Shown here piece by piece: positions 51,088 to 59,628 of a stretch of DNA of 64,000 nucleotides. The notes under the pieces are model-generated. The model was not told the origin of the DNA, did no database searches, and worked only from the letters and a program-made list of their open reading frames with translations. Position 1 is the first letter of the stretch, and every line of letters begins with the position of its first letter. Location of the stretch: NCBI RefSeq assembly GCF_018603885.1, contig NZ_JAHGAW010000011.1:62001-126000 (forward strand), in the 5' to 3' direction. This DNA is from Sphingobium nicotianae. GTDB taxonomy: Bacteria > Pseudomonadota > Alphaproteobacteria > Sphingomonadales > Sphingomonadaceae. The translations under genes were made by a program, and so were the position numbers.

Positions 51088-52653
51088 ATGTCGCGTCCTG
51101 ACCAGCCCGTCGATGTCGCCATCATCGGGGCGGGGCCAGCTGGCCTCACCGCCGCCTATCTGCTGACCAAGGCGGGCTATCGCGTCACGGTTATCGAAAA
51201 GGATCCGACGCAGGTCGGCGGCATCAGCCGCACGGTCGAGCATGACGGCTTTCGCTTCGACATTGGCGGCCACCGCTTCTTCTCGAAGTCGAAGGAAGTG
51301 GTCGACCTGTGGAACGAGATCCTGCCGCACGACTTCATCGATCGGCCGCGGATGAGCCGCATCTATTACCAGGGCAAATTCTACAGCTATCCGCTGCGCG
51401 CCTTCGAGGCGCTGCGCAATCTGGGCATCTGGCGCTCGACCTTGTGCATGGCGAGCTATGCCAAGGCCAAGCTGGCCCCGATCAAGGAGGTGAAGAGCTT
51501 CGAGGACTGGGTGGTCAACCAGTTCGGCCGCACGCTCTATTCGATCTTCTTCAAGACCTACACCGAGAAGGTGTGGGGTATGCCCTGCGACGAGATGTCC
51601 GCCGACTGGGCCGCCCAGCGCATCAAGGGTCTGTCGCTCGGCGCCGCCGTGCTCGACGGCCTCAGGCGCAGCCTCGGTCTGAACAAGAAGCCCAACGACG
51701 GCATGGGCACCAAGACCTTGCTCGAGAATTTCCGCTATCCTCGCCTCGGCCCCGGCATGATGTGGGATGCCGCGCGCGATTTCGTCGTCGCCGGCGGCAA
51801 TCAGGTGCTGATGGGTCATGCATTGCGGCAACTCAGCCAGGACCAGGTTACTGGCGAGTGGCGCGTCGCCGCAACGACCACGAGCGGCGAGATCGTGACG
51901 ATCAAGGCCAGCCATGTGATCAGCTCGGCACCGATGCGCGAGCTGGCAAGCCGCATTCATCCGGTGCAGGCGACGCTCGGCAACGCCCTGTCGCTCAACT
52001 ATCGCGACTTCCTGACCGTGGCGCTGATGATCAAGTCGGAGGATCTCTTCCCCGACAACTGGATCTATATCCATGATCCGCGCGTGAAGGTCGGCCGCGT
52101 GCAGAATTTCCGCAGCTGGTCGCCCGAAATGGTGCCCGATCCGGACATTGCCTGCGTCGGCCTCGAATATTTCTGCTTCGAGGGCGATGGTCTCTGGTCA
52201 TCGAGCGACGAGGAACTGATCGCGCTTGCGACGCGCGAAATGGAGCTGATGGGTCTCATCCAGGGCGAGCAGGTCGTTGGGGGTGCCGTCGTCCGGCAGG
52301 AAAAGGCCTATCCGGTCTATGACGAGACCTATGCCGCCAACGTGACCGCAATGCGCGAGGAGCTGGAAGAGAAGTTCCCGACGCTGCATCTGGTCGGCCG
52401 CAACGGCATGCATCGCTACAACAATCAGGATCACGCCATGATGACGGCGATGCTGACTGTTCGCAACATCGAGGCGGGCGCTAAAATCTACGACATTTGG
52501 CAGGTCAACGAGGATGCCGAATATCATGAGGCGGGCAACGAAGGCGCTCAGGAGGCCGCAGCGCGCGCAGATGCCCGAGCGTTGACGCCGAGCGAGCGTG
52601 CTGCGCTTACCAGCGAGCGCGACGTTCCCAAGCGCGCCAGGCGCGCGGCCTGA
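51088..52653 (+). CDS. FAD-dependent oxidoreductase, UDP-galactopyranose-mutase-like
   Basis: This 521-residue flavoprotein starts with the dinucleotide-binding motif VAIIGAGPAGLTAAYLL and GYRVTVIEKD, then VGGISRTVEHDGFRFDIGGH. The latter segment resembles UDP-galactopyranose mutases and protoporphyrinogen-oxidase-like proteins. YTEKVWGMPCDEMSADW near residue 155-171 is typical of this branch, as is HLVGRNGMHRYNNQDHAMMT in the C-terminal FAD clamp. The C-terminal 40 residues are charged and alanine-rich. The reaction is unknown. It is followed by gtrA and a membrane protein, suggesting work on a lipid-linked sugar. Confidence 0.78.
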   Translation: MSRPDQPVDVAIIGAGPAGLTAAYLLTKAGYRVTVIEKDPTQVGGISRTVEHDGFRFDIGGHRFFSKSKEVVDLWNEILPHDFIDRPRMSRIYYQGKFYSYPLRAFEALRNLGIWRSTLCMASYAKAKLAPIKEVKSFEDWVVNQFGRTLYSIFFKTYTEKVWGMPCDEMSADWAAQRIKGLSLGAAVLDGLRRSLGLNKKPNDGMGTKTLLENFRYPRLGPGMMWDAARDFVVAGGNQVLMGHALRQLSQDQVTGEWRVAATTTSGEIVTIKASHVISSAPMRELASRIHPVQATLGNALSLNYRDFLTVALMIKSEDLFPDNWIYIHDPRVKVGRVQNFRSWSPEMVPDPDIACVGLEYFCFEGDGLWSSSDEELIALATREMELMGLIQGEQVVGGAVVRQEKAYPVYDETYAANVTAMREELEEKFPTLHLVGRNGMHRYNNQDHAMMTAMLTVRNIEAGAKIYDIWQVNEDAEYHEAGNEGAQEAAARADARALTPSERAALTSERDVPKRARRAA

Positions 52654-52667
52654 GCGGAGACGCGGCG

Positions 52668-53063
52668 ATGACCGGCTTCCTCTCGCAGACCTACATCCGC
52701 TACGGCGCTGCAAGCGTCGTCGCGCTCGGCAGCGATATCGGCCTGTTCCTACTGTTTCTCGAGCTGGGCTTCTCGCCGATGACCGCCTCGGCGCTCGGCT
52801 ATGGCATCGGCATCGGCAGTCATTGGCTGATCAGTTCGCGGCTCGTCTTTCCGGATGGCGCCGCGCCGCGCGGTCCGGAACGCAATCGGCAGAAAGGCCT
52901 GTTCGTTGGCTCGGCGCTCGTGGGCCTCGCAGTCACGACGGCCTTCGTGACACTCGGCAGCCTTGTCGGCCTGATGCCCATCGCCGCCAAGCTAATCGCC
53001 GTCGTCGTCAGTTTCCAGACCACCTACATGCTCCGCAGGGCAATCGTCTTCTCCGGATGGTAA
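52668..53063 (+). CDS. GtrA-family membrane protein
   Basis: This 131-residue protein has four hydrophobic segments typical of GtrA, which helps move polyprenyl-phosphate-linked sugars across the inner membrane. Recognisable parts are YIRYGAASVVALGSDIGLFLL, LGYGIGIGSHWLISSRLVFP and the final VVVSFQTTYMLRRAIVF, matching the usual 'FN..WVF' and basic end pattern. The ATG at 52668 lies 14 bases past the flavoprotein stop, and its own stop overlaps the next gene by seven bases. The three look like one operon. Confidence 0.85.
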   Translation: MTGFLSQTYIRYGAASVVALGSDIGLFLLFLELGFSPMTASALGYGIGIGSHWLISSRLVFPDGAAPRGPERNRQKGLFVGSALVGLAVTTAFVTLGSLVGLMPIAAKLIAVVVSFQTTYMLRRAIVFSGW

Positions 53064-54856
53064 GACAACCTGCCCTGTCCGCCGGCTCCGCTCGTGCACT
53101 TCTTGTGCTGCTCTGGCTCATCGCCAGTGCGGCCTTGATTGCCACGACCTGGCATTTCATCGTGCCGATGAATTTCCGCGATCCCGACGACGCACTGCGC
53201 CTCGTTCAGGTACGTGATCTACTCGCCGGGCAAAGCTGGTTCGATCTCACACAGCATCGCATTTTCCCGCCCAGTGGCGTGCCGATGCACTGGTCGCGCC
53301 TTATCGATCTGCCTATCGCCATCATGCTGAACGCGCTCAAGCCCCTGCTCGGTGCGCCGCTCGCGGAGCGAGTCACGCTGGTCACGATCCCCCTCCTGTT
53401 GCTGCTGGCGCTCGCCCTCGTCGTCTACAAGATCGCGCGCCATCTCAGTCTTGGACGCGGCACGGCACTGATCGCGGTCGCCATGCTGTTCAGTTCGCTC
53501 TCGATCCTCATCCAGTTCGCACCGATGCGCATCGACCATCACGGCGCGCAGGTGCTCTGCGGGGCAATCGCCGTTCTCGCTTTGGTCCGCAGCGACCGGC
53601 ATGACGGCCACCTCGGCCTCATTGCTGGCATGGCCATGGCCTGCTGGATGCAGATTTCGATCGAGGGGCTGCCTTATGCGGTGGTCGCCGGCGTCATCCT
53701 GGGTCTTCGCCAGATCACTCGGACCGATCGCTGGCCGGATCTGCGCGCCTACATGATCAGCTTGACGGGCGTCTCGGCCGCCCTGCTCTTCGGCACGCAT
53801 TATCCGTCCGATGCGCTCATCCCCTGGTGCGATTCATTCTCGCCGAGCTACCTCCTCCCGCTGGCGCTCACAACCGCGACAATGATCGGGGCGCGGCATT
53901 TCCTGCCGAAAGACAGCCTCGTCGCGCGTGGAGTCCCGCTAGCCCTCGCCGGCGTCGTGGGCTTGGTGAGCTTCCTTCTTCTCTCGCGGCAATGCCTGGC
54001 CGGCCCATTCGATACGCTCGATCCGATCGTCTATAAGCTCTGGTATCTCGCAGTCATGGAAGGACTGCCGGTCACGGCCCAAACGCCCGATTTGCGGGCG
54101 ATGATCATCATGCCCTCGCTGCTTGGCCTGCTCGGCAGCCTGCTCGCCTGGCATCGCTCGCCGGATGGGCGGATGCGTGAAGCCTGGTTCAGCTTGCTGA
54201 TGATGCAGATCGCAGCCTTCGCCGTGTCGCTGAGCGTCATGCGCGCCATGTCCTTCGCGCATGTATTGGCGCTGCCCGGTAATGCCATGCTGCTCGGCAG
54301 CCTGATGAGTGCAGCCCAACGCCTCACCTTCATGCCGCTGCGCGTCTGCCTCACGGCCGGGACGGTCATCGCGACACCATTTGGCGCCGCCTCGGCGGCG
54401 GCGGCCGCACTCGACATGCCGCAGGCGAGCAGCAAAGCCGCAAATCAGGTCGCCGACCGTTTTCGCTGCACGACCTATGACACGCTGCGCGGCCTGGATG
54501 CGCTGCCTAAGGCCATCTTGTTCACGCCGCTGGACATCGGCGCACATATGCTTGTCTATACACACCATGATGTTGTCGCGACCGGCCACCACCGCAATGT
54601 CGAGGGCATGAAGGCCGTGCTCGAGGGTCTGACCGCCGACCCAGACAACGCCCGGGTGATCGTGAACGGTACGCGTGCGGACTATGTCGTCTTCTGCCGT
54701 GGTGAGAACGAGATCGAAAAATATCGCAAACGCTATCCGCGCAGCCTGATTGCGGCGCTGATGGCCGGCAAGACGCCCGCCTGGCTGGTGCCCGTGACCA
54801 TGCGCCGGGGTGAATCGGTGAAGGTCTATCGGGTGATCAAGGATCCGTCCGCCTGA
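53057..54856 (+). CDS. Polytopic membrane protein, GT-C-like
   Basis: This 599-residue membrane protein has about a dozen hydrophobic segments and a soluble C-terminal domain of roughly 150 residues. Near the start, MNFRDPDDALRLVQVRDLLA followed by WFDLTQHRIFPPSG and MHWSRLIDLPIA resembles the first periplasmic loop of GT-C glycosyltransferases, with a D-D pair. Homologues are sometimes labelled AcrB-like, but no RND features are seen. The start is ATG 53057, overlapping gtrA. With GtrA beside it, a sugar transferase using polyprenyl-linked donor is a reasonable hypothesis. The stop TGA abuts the stop of the convergent msrB gene. Confidence 0.7.
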   Translation: MVRQPALSAGSARALLVLLWLIASAALIATTWHFIVPMNFRDPDDALRLVQVRDLLAGQSWFDLTQHRIFPPSGVPMHWSRLIDLPIAIMLNALKPLLGAPLAERVTLVTIPLLLLLALALVVYKIARHLSLGRGTALIAVAMLFSSLSILIQFAPMRIDHHGAQVLCGAIAVLALVRSDRHDGHLGLIAGMAMACWMQISIEGLPYAVVAGVILGLRQITRTDRWPDLRAYMISLTGVSAALLFGTHYPSDALIPWCDSFSPSYLLPLALTTATMIGARHFLPKDSLVARGVPLALAGVVGLVSFLLLSRQCLAGPFDTLDPIVYKLWYLAVMEGLPVTAQTPDLRAMIIMPSLLGLLGSLLAWHRSPDGRMREAWFSLLMMQIAAFAVSLSVMRAMSFAHVLALPGNAMLLGSLMSAAQRLTFMPLRVCLTAGTVIATPFGAASAAAAALDMPQASSKAANQVADRFRCTTYDTLRGLDALPKAILFTPLDIGAHMLVYTHHDVVATGHHRNVEGMKAVLEGLTADPDNARVIVNGTRADYVVFCRGENEIEKYRKRYPRSLIAALMAGKTPAWLVPVTMRRGESVKVYRVIKDPSA

Positions 54857-55345
54857 TCAGGCAGGCTGGAAAGTCATCGCCACTCCATTCATGCAGTAGC
54901 GCAGCCCAGTCGGCGCTGGGCCATCATCGAAGACATGGCCGAGATGGCCGCCGCACTTGCTGCAATAAACTTCCGTGCGAACATCACCGAGATCCCGGTC
55001 GATCCGGGTGCCTACCGCCTTGGGCAGCGGGCGATAGAAGCTCGGCCAGCCGGTGTGGCTGTCGAACTTGGTCCGCCAGTCAAACAGCTTCTGCCCGCAG
55101 CCCGCACAGGCGAAGATGCCTTTGCGGTGTTCGTTGTTGAGCGGTGATGTGAACGCGCGCTCGGTCGCCGCCTGACGCAGGACGGCATAGGCCGACGGAC
55201 CGAGGCGCTTGCGCCATTCTGCATCGCTGAGCTGGAACGGAGCCTTGGGCCGCGGATCGCCCTCGCCCCCCCGCGCCATGCCTGTATAGAGAACGACGGC
55301 CGCCGTCGCGCCGGTCGCCAACAATGTCCGCCGATCGAAATTCAT
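54857..55345 (-). CDS. msrB: Exported peptide-methionine (R)-S-oxide reductase MsrB
   Basis: This 162-residue enzyme reduces the R form of methionine sulfoxide. The zinc site is CAGCG and CSKCG; the catalytic cysteine is in RYCMNGVAMTF, with HTGWPSFY and GHLGHVF also conserved. The N-terminus MNFDRRTLLATGATAAVVLY carries a twin-arginine-like signal, so it is expected to be exported folded. It complements the exported MsrA encoded near 18 kb. The ATG at 55345 is the only sensible start. It converges on the membrane protein with no bases between the two stops. Confidence 0.94.
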   Translation of the reverse strand: MNFDRRTLLATGATAAVVLYTGMARGGEGDPRPKAPFQLSDAEWRKRLGPSAYAVLRQAATERAFTSPLNNEHRKGIFACAGCGQKLFDWRTKFDSHTGWPSFYRPLPKAVGTRIDRDLGDVRTEVYCSKCGGHLGHVFDDGPAPTGLRYCMNGVAMTFQPA

Positions 55346-55445
55346 GGGCCTCTTCTCCCGCGTTCCAATGTGGGTTCGCAGAACGGGATCACAACCCGCC
55401 CTGCTCCAGTTACGCAGCCCTGGCCGGATCGGATGCAACATCTGT

Positions 55446-55808
55446 CTATTGCCCGCGCAGCATCCTTACACAGGCATTCCAGTTCATGTCTGCGCCGGCG
55501 CTGGTCCGTGCTTCGACGAGCGTCACCAGCGGCTCGCGATCGGGCGCGGGCGGATAGAGGTAGGTATCGAGCACGCATTGGCCATTGGCGAACTGCAGCT
55601 TGCGCACCGTGGGATCGCGAATGTCGAGACGGGGCTCGCCGAACAGCAGCTTGAGGCCGCGCGCGTCCGCGCCGATAACGCCGGTCGGCTGCGGCTTGCT
55701 CGCAGGCGTGAATCCGACCGCCGGGGGCGGCAGGGCAGGCTGGGGGACGAGGGTCGGGCCGCAGGCAGCGAGAGGAGCCAGGGCGAGCAAAGTGAGAAAA
55801 CCGCGCAT
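55446..55808 (-). CDS. Hypothetical small lipoprotein
   Basis: This 120-residue protein begins with a lipoprotein signal MRGFLTLLALAPLAACGPTL whose lipobox is LAAC. The mature part has a proline-rich linker, then LKLLFGEPRLDIRDPTVRKL and FANGQCVLDTYLYPP, and ends with a cysteine in NACVRML. The 'GEP...R.......W/LQF....C.LDLFLYP' pattern occurs in many alphaproteobacterial small lipoproteins. Function unknown. The ATG at 55808 lies eight bases beyond the EI24 gene stop, so they are probably co-transcribed. Confidence 0.72.
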   Translation of the reverse strand: MRGFLTLLALAPLAACGPTLVPQPALPPPAVGFTPASKPQPTGVIGADARGLKLLFGEPRLDIRDPTVRKLQFANGQCVLDTYLYPPAPDREPLVTLVEARTSAGADMNWNACVRMLRGQ

Positions 55809-55815
55809 GGATGGC

Positions 55816-56481
55816 TCAGCGCATCTGTCGACCATGGAACATATGCGTGGCCATAGCCACGCTCCACACTGGTGCAAGCAGGTTGATGACCGGGGGCACG
55901 AACAACAGTGCCGAAACCACGCCGAGCTGCCAGCGCTGTCCGGAGGTGAAGCGCGGCAGACCGGGATGCCGCCCTTCGACCAGTTCAGCCAGGTCTCGGC
56001 CGAGCAGATAGGCATTGACGAGGAGAAACAGCAGCGGTGCCCCTACGCCCGTGACCAGCAGCACGGCATAGAGAGGCAAGACGGCGAGATTCCAGCCGAT
56101 GGCGCGCAAGCCCGAGCGAATCGCGACACGCGCTCCCTCGATCGGCGGCACAGCCCGGGCAAGATCGTGGCGCGCGCCATAGCTCGCCCTCTCGACGGCC
56201 GCGACCAGACGCTCGGCATAGAGCCCGACGATGGCGATCGCGACGGCGCGGAACAGCAGCCAGGCGCAGAGGATGCCGATTGACACGGCCAGCACCGCGC
56301 CGGCCACGCCCGCACCTTGCAGCCAGCCGGCCTGCATGAGTAACGCGCGCAAGCCCAGCCAGACAAGGGCGCCCAGCGCCAGGAAAACCAGCAGGGTCAG
56401 CCCCAGCGTCCGCCACAGCACGGCGCGAACGGCCGGCAGGCCGATCTGCGGCAGGGCGCGGAACAGGGCCTGAAAGATCAT
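55816..56481 (-). CDS. EI24-domain membrane protein
   Basis: This 221-residue integral membrane protein belongs to the EI24/CysZ-like family. Hydrophobic segments are LGLTLLVFLALGALVWLGL, LAVSIGILCAWLLF, LAVLPLYAVLLVTGVGAPLL and WQLGVVSALLFVPPVINLLA. Some relatives transport sulfate, but the family is diverse and no sulfur genes are adjacent. The NAYLLGRDLAELV segment after the third span is typical. The ATG at 56481 is natural. It diverges from the adenosine kinase gene across 80 bases. Confidence 0.85.
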   Translation of the reverse strand: MIFQALFRALPQIGLPAVRAVLWRTLGLTLLVFLALGALVWLGLRALLMQAGWLQGAGVAGAVLAVSIGILCAWLLFRAVAIAIVGLYAERLVAAVERASYGARHDLARAVPPIEGARVAIRSGLRAIGWNLAVLPLYAVLLVTGVGAPLLFLLVNAYLLGRDLAELVEGRHPGLPRFTSGQRWQLGVVSALLFVPPVINLLAPVWSVAMATHMFHGRQMR

Positions 56482-56561
56482 GGCATGACGTCAGAGCAGC
56501 AGGAGCCGCTTGTCAATCGTCCCGCCCAGCTTGCGGCCCGAAATTCCGCACGGTACAGGCC

Positions 56562-57602
56562 ATGACCGCACCAAAGCGCGATCCACTCGCACCGAAAGGA
56601 CTCCTCTTGCCCGACCCCACGCTCGATGTCGTCGCTATCGGCAATGCCATCGTCGACGTCATCTCGCAGGAAGACGACGCATTCATCGCCGAGCATGCGC
56701 TGACCAAGGGCGGCATGCAGCTCATCGACACCGACGAGGCGGAGCTGCTCTACGCCGACATGGGCGCGGCGCGCGAAGTATCCGGCGGCTCGGCGGCCAA
56801 TACGCTCGCCGGCATGGCCGCGCTCGGCGGCAAATGCGGCTTCATCGGCCAGGTCTTCGACGACCAGCTCGGCGCCATCTTCGCCCACGACATTCGGACG
56901 CTCGGCATTCGCTTCGAGACGGCGGCGGCGACCGACGGCCCGCCCACCGCGCGCTGCCTGATCATGGTGACCCCTGATGCGCAGCGCACGATGAACACCT
57001 TCCTCGGTGCCTCGCAGTTCCTGCCCGCCACCGCGCTCGATCTCGACATGATCCGTGCGGCGCGCATCCTCTATCTTGAGGGTTATCTGTGGGACCCCGA
57101 GCAGCCTCGCGCCGCGATGCGCGAGGCCATCGCAGCGGCGCGCGGAGCCGGGCGCGAAGTCGCCTTCACCTTGTCCGACGCCTTCGTGATCGACCGGCAT
57201 CGCGAGGACTTCCTGGCGCTGATCGACGGCAGACAGATCGATATTCTCTTCGCCAACGAGGCGGAAATCACCTCGCTGGCCCAGACCGATGATTTCGAGA
57301 AGGCCGTCGCCCGGTTCGCGTCGAAACTCAAGATCCTCGCGGTGACGCGCGGCCCGCACGGCGCCATCGCAATCCGGGACGGCGCGCGGCACGAATGCGG
57401 CGCGGCACCCGTTGCCAAGGTGACCGACACGACGGGCGCGGGCGATCTGTTCGCGGCGGGATTTCTCACCGGCTATGTGCGCGGCAAAGCACCCCACGAA
57501 TGCCTCGCTCTGGGCGCGATCTGCGCGGCGGAGGTCATCTCGCATTATGGCGCGCGACCGGAAGCGGACCTGAAACAGCTCGTTGGCGGATTTCTGGACT
57601 GA
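56562..57602 (+). CDS. Adenosine kinase (PfkB family)
   Basis: This 346-residue ribokinase-fold enzyme phosphorylates adenosine or a similar nucleoside. The core has VVAIGNAIVDVISQ near residue 24, VSGGSAANTLAGMAALGG, and the second PfkB signature DTTGAGDLFAAGFLTGY with the catalytic aspartate. The closeness to adenosine kinases is based on the 'GNAIVDV' start and general length. A sugar kinase role is possible. The ATG at 56562 is used. It stands alone and converges on the RHH gene with one base between stops. Confidence 0.88.
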   Translation: MTAPKRDPLAPKGLLLPDPTLDVVAIGNAIVDVISQEDDAFIAEHALTKGGMQLIDTDEAELLYADMGAAREVSGGSAANTLAGMAALGGKCGFIGQVFDDQLGAIFAHDIRTLGIRFETAAATDGPPTARCLIMVTPDAQRTMNTFLGASQFLPATALDLDMIRAARILYLEGYLWDPEQPRAAMREAIAAARGAGREVAFTLSDAFVIDRHREDFLALIDGRQIDILFANEAEITSLAQTDDFEKAVARFASKLKILAVTRGPHGAIAIRDGARHECGAAPVAKVTDTTGAGDLFAAGFLTGYVRGKAPHECLALGAICAAEVISHYGARPEADLKQLVGGFLD

Positions 57603-57603
57603 T

Positions 57604-57861
57604 TTATCGTGGCGGGGAGTCCCCGGCCTCTGCCAGCAGCCAGCAGCGGATCGCGCTCGCCAGATTCGGCGGATCGGCCACCGCGATCCGCTCGGCGTCG
57701 ATCCGCGCGACCAACGCGCTGTAGGGCAGGCCCTGCGCCTGCGCGCGCAGCTCCAGCGCGCGCCAGAAGACCGGCTCCAGGCTAATCGAGGTAGTGTGGC
57801 CGGCGATGGTCATGCTGCGCTTGACCGGGCCGGCATAGAGCGGTGGCGAGTCCTTGCTCAC
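57604..57861 (-). CDS. Ribbon-helix-helix domain protein
   Basis: This 85-residue protein has the ribbon-helix-helix-type (RHH_4) pattern VKRSMTIAGHTTSISLEPVF followed by a helix ALELRAQAQGLPYSALVARI and a C-terminal helix LASAIRCWLL. The short beta strand and two helices fit a small DNA-binding dimer, but several related proteins have no known target. The start is GTG 57861, five bases after the phaB stop. It is the last gene of a minus-strand run. Confidence 0.8.
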   Translation of the reverse strand: MSKDSPPLYAGPVKRSMTIAGHTTSISLEPVFWRALELRAQAQGLPYSALVARIDAERIAVADPPNLASAIRCWLLAEAGDSPPR

Positions 57862-57866
57862 CGCAC

Positions 57867-58589
57867 TCAATACATGTGCTGGCCGCCGTTGATCGACAGG
57901 GTCGATCCCGTCACGAAGCCCGCATCCTCGCTGCACAGGAACGCCACGCCGCGTGCGATCTCATGGGCGTGGCCGAGCCGGCCGACCGGCACGCGCGCGA
58001 CGATCTTCTCCAGCACCTGCGGCGGGACGGCGGCGACCATGTCGGTATCGATATAGCCGGGCGCGACAGCGTTGACGGTGATCCCGTAGCGCGCGCCCTC
58101 CTGGGCCAGCGCCTTCGTGAAGCCATGAATGCCGGACTTGGCGGCGGCATAATTGACCTGGCCATATTGGCCGGCCTGACCGTTGATCGAGCCGATATTG
58201 ACGACCCGGCCCCAATTGCGATCGCGCATCGAGGCGAAGGTCGCCTTGCACATGTTGAAGCAGCCGCCGAGATTGACGCGCATCACGTCGGTCCAGTCCT
58301 CGAAGCTCATCTTCATGAGGACGCCGTCGCGGGTGATGCCGGCATTGTTGACCACCACCTCGATCGGCCCGAGATCGGCGGCGACCTTGGCGCAGCCATC
58401 CAGGCAGGCCTGGTGATCGCCAACATCCCATTGATAAGCGGGGATACCGGTCTCATCGGTGAAAATCTTCGCCTTCTCGGCATTGCCGGCATAGTTGGCG
58501 GCCACCGTATAGCCCATGTCGCGCAGAGCGAGGCTGATCGCCTCGCCGATGCCGCGGGTGCCGCCGGTCACGATCGCCACTCTGCTCAT
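57867..58589 (-). CDS. phaB: Acetoacetyl-CoA reductase (PhaB-type)
   Basis: This 240-residue short-chain dehydrogenase reduces acetoacetyl-CoA to 3-hydroxybutyryl-CoA for polyhydroxybutyrate. The cofactor motif is VTGGTRGIGEAI, followed by NNAGITRDGVLMKMSFEDW, a stretch typical of PhaB. The catalytic Ser is in NIGSINGQAGQYGQVNYAAA and the YxxxK pair follows. The ATG at 58589 has AGAGGAAG upstream. The polymerase phaC and thiolase phaA are not in the window, so the gene is unlinked from the rest of the pathway. A FabG role in fatty-acid synthesis is less likely. Confidence 0.9.
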   Translation of the reverse strand: MSRVAIVTGGTRGIGEAISLALRDMGYTVAANYAGNAEKAKIFTDETGIPAYQWDVGDHQACLDGCAKVAADLGPIEVVVNNAGITRDGVLMKMSFEDWTDVMRVNLGGCFNMCKATFASMRDRNWGRVVNIGSINGQAGQYGQVNYAAAKSGIHGFTKALAQEGARYGITVNAVAPGYIDTDMVAAVPPQVLEKIVARVPVGRLGHAHEIARGVAFLCSEDAGFVTGSTLSINGGQHMY

Positions 58590-58611
58590 GCACTTCCTCT
58601 CCAGATACCGG

Positions 58612-59628
58612 TCAAACCAGGGCCTCCACCCAGCCAGCCAATTCACGGCCGAGCAGCTGCCTGTAGAGCGTGATAGCGTCGGCCTCCGCGTTTAGACAGG
58701 GCAAAAAGGCGAAGTTTTCGCCGCCCGCCGCAAGAAACACGTCCTTTCCCCGCAGCGCGATTTCCTCGAGCGTCTCCAGGCAATCGGCCGAGAAGCCCGG
58801 CGTCATCACCGCGATCGAGCGGATGCCCTGACCGGGCAGGGCCGCGAGGGTCGCGTCGGTCGCCGGCTCCAGCCATTTGGCGCGGCCGAAGCGGGACTGG
58901 AAGCTGACCATGACCTCGCGCCCCAGCGCTTCGCCGAGCAACCGGGCCGTCTTGACGCACTGGCAATGATAGGGATCGCCCAGCGTCAACGTGCGCTGCG
59001 GCATGCCGTGAAAGCTCGCCAGGATGCGATCGGGCGCGAAGGGCAAGGCGGCAAGCTGCGCCTGGGTGCGTGCGCGCAACGCCTCGATATAGGCGGGATC
59101 GCCCGGATAGGCGGGGAGCATGCGGATGGCGGGCTGCCAGCGCATCGCCGCGAGGGCGCGGCCGACCTCGTCCATCGCCGTCGCGGTCGTGGCCGCGCAA
59201 TATTGCGGATAGAGTGGCGCGATCAGGATGCGGTCATGGCCGCTCTGCTTGAGCGCATGGAGCCGGTCAGCGATGGCCGGCGCGCCATAGCGCATCGCCC
59301 AGTCTACCGTGACCGCATCGCCCCAGACCGACTGCAAGGCACGCGCCGTGTCGCGCGTATGGACGGCGAGCGGCGAGCCCTCGGGCGTCCAGACCTGTTG
59401 ATAGGCATGGGCGGATTTCTTCGGCCGCGTGTTGAGAATGATCCCCCGCAGGATCGGCTGCCACGCGATCGGCGGGATCTCGACCACGCGCCGATCGGAC
59501 AGGAACTCGCGCAGGTAGCGCTTGACCGCCTCCGGCGTCGGCGCATCCGGCGTGCCGAGATTGACGATCAGCACCGCGACCTTGCCGGTCGGCGCAGCGG
59601 GGTGGTCGGGTGGACGCAGCGCGCTCAT
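58612..59628 (-). CDS. hemH: Ferrochelatase
   Basis: This 338-residue enzyme inserts ferrous iron into protoporphyrin IX, the last step of haem synthesis. Features are VLIVNLGTPDAPTPEAVKRY at the start, FLSDRRVVEIP, LIAPLYPQYCAATTATAMDE, ASFHGMPQRTLTLGDPYH with the conserved histidine, CQCVKTARLLGE and VSFQSRFGRAKWLEP, and PGFSADCLETLEEIA. The ATG at 59628 overlaps the stop of the molybdopterin oxidoreductase (ATGA). The CQC pair suggests iron-sulfur or metal binding seen in some alphaproteobacterial ferrochelatases, but this is unsure. Confidence 0.94.
   Translation of the reverse strand: MSALRPPDHPAAPTGKVAVLIVNLGTPDAPTPEAVKRYLREFLSDRRVVEIPPIAWQPILRGIILNTRPKKSAHAYQQVWTPEGSPLAVHTRDTARALQSVWGDAVTVDWAMRYGAPAIADRLHALKQSGHDRILIAPLYPQYCAATTATAMDEVGRALAAMRWQPAIRMLPAYPGDPAYIEALRARTQAQLAALPFAPDRILASFHGMPQRTLTLGDPYHCQCVKTARLLGEALGREVMVSFQSRFGRAKWLEPATDATLAALPGQGIRSIAVMTPGFSADCLETLEEIALRGKDVFLAAGGENFAFLPCLNAEADAITLYRQLLGRELAGWVEALV

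Noticed and set aside
53057..54856. RND efflux (AcrB-like) identity for the polytopic protein
   Set aside because: Length is about half that of RND pumps and the large duplicated periplasmic loops are missing; the early DD-containing loop suits a GT-C-type enzyme better.
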